DNA from: Streptomyces tendae
GTDB lineage: Bacteria; Actinomycetota; Actinomycetes; Streptomycetales; Streptomycetaceae
Length of the DNA stretch: 64,000 nt
Reading direction: 5' to 3'
Assembly (NCBI RefSeq): GCF_014650435.1
Contig: NZ_BMUY01000015.1
Span: 124,001 to 188,000 of the forward strand
This document shows positions 52,496 through 60,043 of the stretch, in pieces. Within the stretch, counting starts at the first letter, position 1. Each line of letters begins with the position of its first letter. The notes under the pieces were generated by a model. That model had not been told where the DNA came from. It did no database searches and saw nothing but the letters and a program-made list of their open reading frames with translations. Position numbers and translations under genes: made by a program.

Positions 52496-52502
52496 CGTAC
52501 GC

Positions 52503-52586
52503 ATGTATGCATCGGCTCCGCTGCTGTGCCTCGCGCTCTTCGCGTGCTCGGCGTGGTGCGTCGACGACGGCCTCTGTCGCCGCTGA
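52503..52586 (+). CDS. Cys-rich leader peptide before the sulfur permease
   Basis: A 27-residue ORF starting MYASAPLLCLALF and ending DDGLCRR, with cysteines at 9, 15, 19 and 25. Short leader peptides ending in Cys-Arg are common before sulfur-assimilation genes in actinobacteria. A stable hairpin follows seven bases after the stop, and the YeeE/YedE permease comes next on the same strand. Cysteine-dependent attenuation is the natural reading. No experimental or homology evidence was available. Confidence 0.65.
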   Translation: MYASAPLLCLALFACSAWCVDDGLCRR

Positions 52587-52592
52587 GACCCC

Positions 52593-52623
52593 GGACCGGC
52601 CGCGCTCCCCGCGCCGCCGGTCC
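52593..52623 (+). promoter_or_regulatory. Candidate attenuator hairpin
   Basis: GGACCGGC (52593-52600) pairs with GCCGGTCC (52616-52623); CGCG/CGCG can extend the stem into the loop. It lies between the leader stop and the ribosome site of the permease gene. Confidence 0.6.
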
Positions 52624-52668
52624 GCCAGCGTCCGCCGTCCCCGTGCACACCACCCCGGAGATTTTTCC

Positions 52669-53967
52669 GTGACCACCGCACCCCCGGCCGGGCCGTCCCC
52701 GGCCGCACCGCCGCGCCCGTCCACCCCGCTGTTCGCTCCCTCACCCACCTCCTCGGCCCGTCCCGAGGCACCGCCCCTGCCGCCGGTGCGGCGGACACCG
52801 CTCGTGGTGTCCGGGCTGCTGGCCGCCGCCCTGACCGCCTACGTGTGGTCCGCGCACGGCGCCAAGCCGGGCGTGCTGCTCCTGCTCGGCCTCGGTCTGG
52901 GCCTCGCCCTCTTCCACTCCCGGTTCGGCTTCACCTCCGCCTGGCGGCAGCTGGTCGCCGTCGGCAACGGCTCCGGGCTGCGGGCGCACGCCCTGCTCCT
53001 CGGCACCACGGCCACCCTGTTCGCGCTCGTCATCGGTACGGAGACCGGGCTGTTCGGCTCCCAGCCCGCGCCGTCCGCCGGACCCATCGGCGTCGGCCTG
53101 TTCGCCGGTTCGGCGCTCTTCGCGATCGGCATGCAGCTCGGCGGCGCCTGCGCCTCGGGCACGCTCTTCGCGGTCGGGTCGGGACAGACGTCGATCGTGC
53201 TGACCCTGGGCGGCTTCGTGGCGGGCGCCACGCTGGCCGCCTGGCAGTTCGACCTGTGGAAGGACCTCCCGGCCTGGGAGCCCGTCGTGCTGTCCGAGCA
53301 CATCGGCTGGTTCGGCTCCTGGGCCGTGACCATCGCCGCACTGCTGCTCGTGGTGCTGGTCAGCCGACGGATCCAGGCCCGCCGCAACCCGCCGCCGCTG
53401 GGCGCCGTGCCCTCGGCCCGCCGCGCGGCCGTCCGTGCCGTCCGCGGGTCCTGGCCGCTGGCCGTCGGCGCCCTCGCGCTGGCCGTGCTCGGCGCGGGCG
53501 TCCTGCTGGTCTCCGGCGGCGCCTGGGGTGTCACCAGCGCGTTCAGCCTGTGGGGCTCGGAGCTGGTCGGCGCGCTCGGCGGCCACCCGGAGAACTGGAC
53601 CTGGTGGCAGCGGCCCGGCAACGCCGAGATGCTGGCCGGTCCGGTGCTCGCCGACAAGACCAGCCTCACCGACATCGGCATCATGATCGGCGCGGCCGTC
53701 GCCGCCTCGCTCGGCGGCACCTGGGCGCTGCACCGGGGCATCCCCTGGCGTACCGCCGTCGCGGCGGTGCTCGGCGGTGTGCTGATGGGCATCGGCGCCC
53801 GACTGGCCGGCGGCTGCAACATCGGCGCCTACCTCGCCGGCATCGCCTCGGGCAGCCTCAGCGGCTGGCTGTGGGGCGCCTTCGCACTGGCCGGCACCTG
53901 GGTGGGCCTCAAACTGCGGCCCCTGTTCGGCCTGGGCAACCCCAGGCCGGGCGACGGCGTCTGCTGA
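52669..53967 (+). CDS. YeeE/YedE sulfur-transport family permease
   Basis: 432 residues from a GTG at 52669 with GGAG eight bases upstream. A Pro-rich cytoplasmic N-terminus (1-45) precedes about nine to ten helices. The two conserved cysteine sites of the family are present: GMQLGGACASGTLFAVGSG and GARLAGGCNIGAYLAGI. The E. coli-type proteins import thiosulfate. The Cys-rich leader upstream supports a sulfur role. It ends at a 16-bp terminator facing the TetR gene. Confidence 0.9.
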   Translation: MTTAPPAGPSPAAPPRPSTPLFAPSPTSSARPEAPPLPPVRRTPLVVSGLLAAALTAYVWSAHGAKPGVLLLLGLGLGLALFHSRFGFTSAWRQLVAVGNGSGLRAHALLLGTTATLFALVIGTETGLFGSQPAPSAGPIGVGLFAGSALFAIGMQLGGACASGTLFAVGSGQTSIVLTLGGFVAGATLAAWQFDLWKDLPAWEPVVLSEHIGWFGSWAVTIAALLLVVLVSRRIQARRNPPPLGAVPSARRAAVRAVRGSWPLAVGALALAVLGAGVLLVSGGAWGVTSAFSLWGSELVGALGGHPENWTWWQRPGNAEMLAGPVLADKTSLTDIGIMIGAAVAASLGGTWALHRGIPWRTAVAAVLGGVLMGIGARLAGGCNIGAYLAGIASGSLSGWLWGAFALAGTWVGLKLRPLFGLGNPRPGDGVC

Positions 53968-53975
53968 CGGGGGAC

Positions 53976-54014
53976 GCCCGTGCGGCGCGGGGGTCAGGCC
54001 CGCGCCGCACGGGC
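53976..54014. terminator. Bidirectional terminator
   Basis: A perfect 16-bp stem: GCCCGTGCGGCGCGGG (53976-53991) with CCCGCGCCGCACGGGC (53999-54014), seven-base loop. It lies between the convergent permease and TetR genes. Confidence 0.9.
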
Positions 54015-54016
54015 AG

Positions 54017-54592
54017 CTAGAGGGTGTCGCATGCCCGGGGTGTGCCCGGGCTCGTGGTGGTGACCCGGGCGATGGCCTCAAGGGTGAGGGCGCGCCCGTG
54101 CGGCTCCCGGGCCAGGGCGCGGTGCAGCGTCAGGCCCTCGATGAGGGCGTCGAGCTGGCGGGCCGTGTCGGGGTCGAAGTGCTTCTCCAGGTGGACGCGG
54201 CTGCGGCGCATCCATTCGTGGGTCAGCTCCCGGTAGGCCGGTTGCCGCGCGGCGAGCGTGTACAGCTCCTGGGTGAGCACCAGGTCGCGCTGACTGTCCT
54301 CGGACAGCTCGTGCACCAGGTCGGCCACCGCCTCGCGGGCCTCGTCGCGGTCGGCGGCGGCGCCGAGGTGCTCGTCGAATACCGCGACGATGTGGTCGGT
54401 GAACCGGCCGAACGCCTCCCGCAGCAGCTGCTCGATGCCGGTGAAGTGGTACGTCATCGAGCCGAGCGGGACGCCCGCGCGCTGCGCGATCCGCCGGTGG
54501 GAGACGCGTGCGATGCCCTCCTCGGCGATCAGGTCGAGGGTGGCCGCGAGGATGCGCTCCCGCCGCTGCGGATCCGTGTGTCCGGTTGCCAT
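54017..54592 (-). CDS. TetR family regulator
   Basis: 191 residues from the ATG at 54592; the frame is open further upstream without support. Helix-turn-helix: RILAATLDLIAEEGIARVSH, then IAQRAGVPLGSMTYHFTG. The C-terminal domain is all-helical. It follows the acetyltransferase gene by ten bases on the same strand. An exact 20-bp palindrome-containing sequence upstream of the acetyltransferase and of the neighbouring MFS gene is its likely operator. Confidence 0.92.
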   Translation of the reverse strand: MATGHTDPQRRERILAATLDLIAEEGIARVSHRRIAQRAGVPLGSMTYHFTGIEQLLREAFGRFTDHIVAVFDEHLGAAADRDEAREAVADLVHELSEDSQRDLVLTQELYTLAARQPAYRELTHEWMRRSRVHLEKHFDPDTARQLDALIEGLTLHRALAREPHGRALTLEAIARVTTTSPGTPRACDTL

Positions 54593-54602
54593 GGGAGCAG
54601 AC

Positions 54603-55184
54603 TTACACGTTCCGCACCGGTCGGGCAGGGTTGCCGACGGCCACGACGTTCGCCGGTACGTCCTTGGTGACGACCGCGCCGGCCCCGATGACGGAGTTGT
54701 CCCCGATGGTGACGCCGGGCAGTACGATCGCGCCGCCACCCAGCCAGACGTTGTCGCCGATGACGATCGGGCGGGCGGCCTCCAGCTTGTCCCGCCGCGG
54801 TCCGGGCTCCAGGGGGTGCGTGGGAGTGAGCAGCTGGACGTTCGGCCCGATCTGGCAGTCCTCGCCGATGGTGATCGCCGCGACGTCCAGCGCCGTCAGG
54901 TTGTAGTTGACGAAGGTGCGCGCGCCGACGCTGATGTTGCTGCCGTAGTCGACGTACAGCGGTGGCCGCACGTGGGCCTCGGCCCCCAGCGAGCCGAGCA
55001 GTTCCGCGAGGAGCGGTCGCGCCGCCTCCGCGTCCTCCGCGTAGGCGGCCTGGTAGCGGGCGGCCAGCCGCACGGCCTGCTGCTGCCTGCGGGCGATCTC
55101 CGGGTCGTCGGCGATGTAGAGGTCGCCCGCCTGCATGCGTTCGAGGTTGGTGCGGGAGTCGCCCGCGAAGTGGTCCGTCGGCAT
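54603..55184 (-). CDS. Maltose/galactoside-type O-acetyltransferase
   Basis: 193 residues: a helical maltose-acetyltransferase N-terminal domain (HFAGDSRTNLERMQAGDLYI) followed by a left-handed beta-helix of hexapeptide repeats (VDYGSNISVGARTFVNYN; IGPNVQLLTPTHPL; VIGDNVWLGGGAIVLPGV). The catalytic histidine is in TPTHPLEP. It transfers acetyl from acetyl-CoA to a hydroxyl of sugars or drugs. It shares a transcript with the TetR regulator. Confidence 0.92.
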   Translation of the reverse strand: MPTDHFAGDSRTNLERMQAGDLYIADDPEIARRQQQAVRLAARYQAAYAEDAEAARPLLAELLGSLGAEAHVRPPLYVDYGSNISVGARTFVNYNLTALDVAAITIGEDCQIGPNVQLLTPTHPLEPGPRRDKLEAARPIVIGDNVWLGGGAIVLPGVTIGDNSVIGAGAVVTKDVPANVVAVGNPARPVRNV

Positions 55185-55205
55185 GCGTCCGATCGTACCC
55201 CCGAA

Positions 55206-55225
55206 GCGTACGAACGTACACTCCC
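55206..55225. promoter_or_regulatory. TetR operator, copy 1
   Basis: GCGTACGAACGTACACTCCC, containing GTAC/GTAC dyads around GAAC, lies 22 bases upstream of the acetyltransferase start. It is identical over 20 bases to the sequence at 56490-56509. Confidence 0.8.
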
Positions 55226-55253
55226 GGTCGGTCGCGTCACCCGGCGATACGGC

Positions 55254-56468
55254 TCAGTTTCGGCGGGGCCGGAGCACTCCGGCGCACAGCAGGACCAGCA
55301 GCCCCGCGAGCGGCACCACCAGCAGGCCCACCCGCAGGCTCGTCGCGTCGGCCACCAGCCCCACGACCGGTGGCGAGAGCAGGAACCCGAGCCGCATCAG
55401 CCAGGAGACGAGGGTCAGCCCCGACCCGGGCTTGAGGCCGGGCAGCTCGTCGGCCTCGTGCATCGCCGCCGGCACCAGCGTCGCCACCCCGAACCCGGCC
55501 GCGGCGAACCCGAGCACCGTGCCCGGCACCGTCGGCACGGCCAGCGCCAGGCCCATGCCGACCGCGGCGATCAGGGCGCCGGAGCGGGCCACCGCGCGCT
55601 GGCCGAAGCGGTCCACGAGCCGGTCACCGACGATCCGGCCGACGAACTGGGCGCCGACCAGGGCGACATACCCGGACGCGGCCAGCGCCGCCGTCGCGTG
55701 CAGCGAGTCGGAGAGGTAGAGGGTGGCCCAGGACATGCCCGCGTCCTCGACGAGGGTGCCGGCCGTGGCGATGAGGACGAGGGCGGCCAGCACCCAGCCG
55801 GTGCGCAGGCCGGCCGCCGGTGCGCGGATCGGCGACGGCGCGGAGTCCTCGGTGCCGGTCTCCGGGACCGGTTCGGCCTCGGTCTCCGGGCCCGGCAGGC
55901 AGTAGCGCAGGGCGATGCAGGCCGCGACCGAGAAGACCACGGCGGAGAAGAGCAGGTGCGGGCCGCGCGCGACACCGAGCGCGATCGCGGCGGCGGCCAT
56001 GGATCCGCCGGTGACGGCGCCGATGGACCAGATGGCGTGGAAGGAGTTGATGATGGACCGTCCGTAACGGCGCTGCACCCGCAGGCCGTGGGCGTTCTGC
56101 GCGACGTCGGTGAAGGCGTCCATCGCCCCGGCCAGGAACAGCGCCCCCGCGAACACCACGACCGAGTCCGCGAGTCCGGCGGCGAGGATGCCCACCCCGG
56201 TCAGCAGTGTGCCGCCGACCGCGACCCGCGCCGAACCGAACCGGCGCACCAGGATCCCGGCCGCCAGCCCGGCCGTGATGGCTCCCGCCGGGAACGCCGC
56301 CACGGCCAGTCCGTAGGCGGCGTTCCCGATGCCGAGGTCCGCCTTGATCTGCGGATACCTCGGCAGCAGGTTGGCGAACAGGGCGCCGTTGGTGAAGAAC
56401 AGCACGGCGACGGCCAGCCGAGCCCGCCGATCGGCCAGGGCAGGCCGGCGCAGTACGTCAACAGTCAT
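55254..56468 (-). CDS. MFS transporter
   Basis: 404 residues with twelve hydrophobic helices. The loop GILVRRFGSARVAVGG (helix 2-3) and RIVGDRLVDRFGQR (helix 8-9) are MFS motif A forms. Resembles the YbjJ-type MFS group. Its start is 21 bases from an operator identical to that of the adjacent TetR-acetyltransferase transcript, so export and acetylation of one compound may be co-regulated. Confidence 0.9.
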   Translation of the reverse strand: MTVDVLRRPALADRRARLAVAVLFFTNGALFANLLPRYPQIKADLGIGNAAYGLAVAAFPAGAITAGLAAGILVRRFGSARVAVGGTLLTGVGILAAGLADSVVVFAGALFLAGAMDAFTDVAQNAHGLRVQRRYGRSIINSFHAIWSIGAVTGGSMAAAAIALGVARGPHLLFSAVVFSVAACIALRYCLPGPETEAEPVPETGTEDSAPSPIRAPAAGLRTGWVLAALVLIATAGTLVEDAGMSWATLYLSDSLHATAALAASGYVALVGAQFVGRIVGDRLVDRFGQRAVARSGALIAAVGMGLALAVPTVPGTVLGFAAAGFGVATLVPAAMHEADELPGLKPGSGLTLVSWLMRLGFLLSPPVVGLVADATSLRVGLLVVPLAGLLVLLCAGVLRPRRN

Positions 56469-56489
56469 GCGCGGGAGCCTACCCGCGGG

Positions 56490-56509
56490 GCGTACGAACG
56501 TACACTCCC
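56490..56509. promoter_or_regulatory. TetR operator, copy 2
   Basis: GCGTACGAACGTACACTCCC, 21 bases upstream of the MFS start; an exact copy of the box at 55206-55225 in the same orientation. Confidence 0.8.
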
Positions 56510-56535
56510 TACTGCCCCCGGCTGGAGAGGCTCTT

Positions 56536-57651
56536 TCAGCGCCCCTTGGCGCACAGGGCCGCGTCGACGGCGCCCTGGAGATGACGCAGGCTGTCGCCCT
56601 CGGCCGCCCACGTCGTGGTGTACACGGTCACGGTGCCCCGGCCGCCCGCGGCCCGGCCGCCGCCCACCGAACCGCCGGGCAGGTCCCCGCCGTGGCCCCA
56701 GTAGACGCCGCCGCAGCTGAGCGGGATCGAGGCGAGGCCGTACCCGTAGCGGCTGCCGGCCGGGTAGACGTCGCGGCCGCCGATGTCGGTGGTGTCCCGC
56801 GTCATCAGGCGCACCGCCCAGCCGGGCAGCAGCCGGCCGCCGAACAGACCGTCCCAGAAGGCGTTGAGGTCGACGGGTGTGGACACCAGGCCGCCGGACG
56901 CCCCGAACTCGTGACCCGGCAGCTCGGTCACGTCCACCCGCCCGTCCTGCGGGTGCGCGGGGTGCACGCCGTAGTTCCGGGCGTGCGGGCCGCGCAGGTC
57001 CAGCTCGCCGGGCGCGGGCCAGTAGGTGTCGTCCAGGTGCAGCGGGCGCAGGATCGTGCGCTCCACGTACGTGCGGAAGTCGACCCCGGACACCTCGTCG
57101 ATCACCATGCCAAGGACCAGGTAGTTGGTGTTGGAGTAGCCCCAGTCCGTGCCGGGCTCGAAGACGGGCTCCGCGTCGAGCGCCAGGGCCAGGTACTCCT
57201 CGGTCGTCCCCGGCCGGGTCCAGTCCACCAGCGCCGAGTACTCAGGCAGCCCGCTGGTCTGCTTCAGCAACTGCCGTACGGTGATGGGGCTGTCGGCGAG
57301 CTGCGGCACGTAGGAGCCCGCGCGGTCGTCCAGGCCCAGGCGGCCGTCCACCACCAGCCGCATCACCGCGGTCGCGGTGAACGCCTTGGTGTCGCTGGCG
57401 AGCCGGAACCGGCCCCGTTCGTCGGTCATCGGCCGGCCCGACTCCAGATCGGCGACGCCGGAGGTGCGGGTCGTCCTGCCGTCGTACGCGAGCGCGCCGG
57501 GTACGCCGTCGCGTGCGGTGAGCAGGTCCAGTTGACGCTGCACGGCATCGGGGTGGTCGGGGCGACCCGGGTGGGCCGCCGCCGCGGGCGCGAGCGCACC
57601 GGTGAGTGCGGCGGCGAGCAGGACTGCGGCGGCCAGGCGCTTGCGGTGCAT
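56536..57651 (-). CDS. Secreted serine hydrolase (beta-lactamase/DD-peptidase family)
   Basis: 371 residues from the ATG at 57651. A signal peptide (about 1-27) ends APAAAAHP. Class C beta-lactamase fold motifs: SxxK in ASDTKAF, YSN in GYSNTNY, and HGG in WGHGGD. Likely an R61-type D-alanyl-D-alanine carboxypeptidase or related esterase acting outside the cell on peptidoglycan or small substrates. It is a single gene. Confidence 0.9.
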   Translation of the reverse strand: MHRKRLAAAVLLAAALTGALAPAAAAHPGRPDHPDAVQRQLDLLTARDGVPGALAYDGRTTRTSGVADLESGRPMTDERGRFRLASDTKAFTATAVMRLVVDGRLGLDDRAGSYVPQLADSPITVRQLLKQTSGLPEYSALVDWTRPGTTEEYLALALDAEPVFEPGTDWGYSNTNYLVLGMVIDEVSGVDFRTYVERTILRPLHLDDTYWPAPGELDLRGPHARNYGVHPAHPQDGRVDVTELPGHEFGASGGLVSTPVDLNAFWDGLFGGRLLPGWAVRLMTRDTTDIGGRDVYPAGSRYGYGLASIPLSCGGVYWGHGGDLPGGSVGGGRAAGGRGTVTVYTTTWAAEGDSLRHLQGAVDAALCAKGR

Positions 57652-57757
57652 GTGTCTTCCCCCTGTTCGTGGCCGCCCGACTGCGGCGGGCGGACGGTGT
57701 GCGTTCACCGACGACCTTTCCAGGGCACGGAAGGAAGATCAGTGGGACAGGCCCCCG

Positions 57758-57787
57758 GGCCGGGGGTGTCACCAACACCCCCCGGCC
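57758..57787. terminator. Hairpin downstream of ligA
   Basis: GGCCGGGGGTGT (57758-57769) and ACACCCCCCGGCC (57775-57787) pair with one bulged base. It lies 51 bases past the ligase stop. Elsewhere the 57652-57837 gap shows nothing clear. Confidence 0.7.
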
Positions 57788-57837
57788 AACATCCCGTCAA
57801 GCCCCCCGCCACCCCCTCGCGCAGGCGCCCCCCGGCC

Positions 57838-59919
57838 TCAGCCGAGCAGGTCGGCGACGAGCACGGCGAACTCCTCGGGCGTGGCCAGCCGGACGCCGAG
57901 CTGCTCCGCCTTGGCCCGCTTCGAACCCGCTCCCTCGCCCGCGACGACGAGTGACGTGTTCTTGGAGACGCTGGAGGACGAGCGTCCGCCGGCCCGCTCG
58001 ATGAGTTCGTTCATCTCGTTGCGGCTGAGCCGTTCCAGGTTGCCGGTCATCGCGCCGGTGACCACCACCTTCATGCCTGACAGCGGCCCGCCGTCCCCGG
58101 GTGCCTCGGCCGTCGCCCCGTCCGCGTCGGCGGGCGGGGGCGGGGTCGCGCCGGGCTCGGTCATGTTGACGCCGGCGGCGGCGAGCTTGTCGATGAGCGG
58201 GGCGAGTTCGGCGATCTCCGCGACGACGGAGGGGGCCTTCTCCACCCCGATGCCGTCGACCCGCTGCATGGCCTCGGCGTCGGCGGCGCGTATGTGGTCC
58301 ATGGTGGCGAAGTACCGGGCGATGCGCCGGGACATGGACCGGCCGGTGCCCCGCACCCCCAGCGCGCACAGCACCCGGGACAGCGGCTGCTCCTTGGCCC
58401 GGTCGAGCGCGGCCAGCAGGTTGTCGGTGCTGGTCTCGCCCATCCGCTCCAGGGCGAGCAACTGCTCGCGCCCGAGCAGGAAGAGGTCGGCCAGGTCGGC
58501 GACGAGACCCGCCTCGACGAGCTGGACGACGCGGGTGGTGCCCAGGCCCTCGATGTCGAGCTGGTCGCGCCCGGCGGCGTAGGCGAGGGAGGCGACCAGG
58601 TGGCAGTTGCGGCCCTGCGCGCACCGCCAGCGCTCCTCGCTCGTGTCGATGTCCGAGCCGCAGCGCGGACAGGCGTCGGGGAACACGATGGGCTCTTCCT
58701 CGCCCGTCCGCAGGTGCGCGACCGGAGCCTCGATGCGCGGGATGACGTCCCCGGCGCGGTGCACCATCACGTGGTCGCCCAGCCGCAGGCCGCGCCGGGT
58801 GATGTCGGCCGGATTGTGCAGCGTGGCATAGGTGATCGTGGAGCCCTCGATGACCACCGGCTCCAGCACGCCGCGCGGGGCGACGATGCCGGTACGGCCC
58901 ACGTTCCACTCCACGGCGAGCAGCCGGGTGATCTTCTCGACCGCCGGGAGCTTGTAGGCGATCGCCCACCGCGGCGCCCGCGAGCCGGACCCGGCGGCCC
59001 GCCGGTCGGCGGCGAGGTCCGCCTTGACGACGATCCCGTCGATGCCGAACGGCAGCTCGGCACGGAGCGCGGCGATCTCCTGGACCCGGGCCACCACCTG
59101 CTCGGGCGTCTCGACGACCACGTCCGGGACCGCGGTGCCCGCGCTGGTGTGCACGCCGAGCCCGGCCGCCGTCTCCATCAGCTCGCTGTACGCCAGCTCG
59201 TCGAGCCGTCCGGCCAGCTCGTCGCCGGTCTCGGGCAGGGCCAGCAGGCCGTAGCCGAAGAACGTCATCGGCACCGTGTAGGCACGCTCCTTCGCGCGCA
59301 GGGTGCCCGCGGCCGCGTTGCGCGGGTTGGCGAAGGGCTGTCCACCGTGCTGGATGCGCACCTCGTTGGCGTGCTCGAACTGAGCCGTCGTCATCAGGAT
59401 CTCGCCCCGCACCTCGACGGTCACCGGCTCCGCCAGCGTCTCGGGCAGCCCCTCCACGGTGCCGATGGCGTGCGAGACGTCCTCACCGGCCGTGCCGTCG
59501 CCCCGGGTGATCAGCCGGGTGAGGCGCCCCGCGTGGTAGCGGGCGGCGACGGCGAGGCCGTCCAGCTTCGGGCCCACGGCGAACCGGGCGACCTCGCGGT
59601 CGACGCGACGGGCCAGGGACTCCGTCCAGGCGGTGAATTCCTCCGGCGAGAAGACGTTGTCCAGACTGAGCATCGGCACCGTGTGCGGCACGTCCCCCTC
59701 GGCCGCGCCGCCGGCGACCTTGCCGGTGGGCGAGTCGGGCAGCACCTCGCCCGGGTGCTCGGCCTCCCACGCGGCGATCCCTCGCGCCAGCCGGTCGTAG
59801 GCGTCGTCGTCCATCGGCGAGGAACCGCCCGCGTAGTAGGCGGCGGCCGCGCGCGTGGCGTCCTCGACCGCCTGGGCGTAGGCGGTGGCGTCGACGATCA
59901 CTGCTGCAGGAGTAGTCAT
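57838..59919 (-). CDS. ligA: NAD-dependent DNA ligase
   Basis: 693 residues from the ATG at 59919. Adenylation lysine K118 in GPKLDGLAVA, then the OB fold, a four-cysteine zinc finger (CPRCGSDID to CAQGRNC), helix-hairpin-helix repeats and a C-terminal BRCT domain (GMKVVVTGAM onward). All domains needed for nick sealing are present. From memory, S. coelicolor has its main ligA elsewhere on the chromosome, so this is probably a paralogue. It is divergent from a ClpC-like gene. Confidence 0.95.
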   Translation of the reverse strand: MTTPAAVIVDATAYAQAVEDATRAAAAYYAGGSSPMDDDAYDRLARGIAAWEAEHPGEVLPDSPTGKVAGGAAEGDVPHTVPMLSLDNVFSPEEFTAWTESLARRVDREVARFAVGPKLDGLAVAARYHAGRLTRLITRGDGTAGEDVSHAIGTVEGLPETLAEPVTVEVRGEILMTTAQFEHANEVRIQHGGQPFANPRNAAAGTLRAKERAYTVPMTFFGYGLLALPETGDELAGRLDELAYSELMETAAGLGVHTSAGTAVPDVVVETPEQVVARVQEIAALRAELPFGIDGIVVKADLAADRRAAGSGSRAPRWAIAYKLPAVEKITRLLAVEWNVGRTGIVAPRGVLEPVVIEGSTITYATLHNPADITRRGLRLGDHVMVHRAGDVIPRIEAPVAHLRTGEEEPIVFPDACPRCGSDIDTSEERWRCAQGRNCHLVASLAYAAGRDQLDIEGLGTTRVVQLVEAGLVADLADLFLLGREQLLALERMGETSTDNLLAALDRAKEQPLSRVLCALGVRGTGRSMSRRIARYFATMDHIRAADAEAMQRVDGIGVEKAPSVVAEIAELAPLIDKLAAAGVNMTEPGATPPPPADADGATAEAPGDGGPLSGMKVVVTGAMTGNLERLSRNEMNELIERAGGRSSSSVSKNTSLVVAGEGAGSKRAKAEQLGVRLATPEEFAVLVADLLG

Positions 59920-60043
59920 GGGCCACATCATGCCGCTCACCACTGACAACGGGTCCTCGCCGCCGCACGGCGGCCGCTCCGCTTGCGCAGGGGCCGACAT
60001 GGGGTTTCGGTGGAACCGACTCGCCACCGCCCCAGGAGCTGTC

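Noticed and set aside
59920..60043. HAIR or CIRCE heat-shock operator before the ClpC-like gene
   Set aside because: No CTTGAGT/ACTCAAG or CIRCE-type inverted repeat is found.
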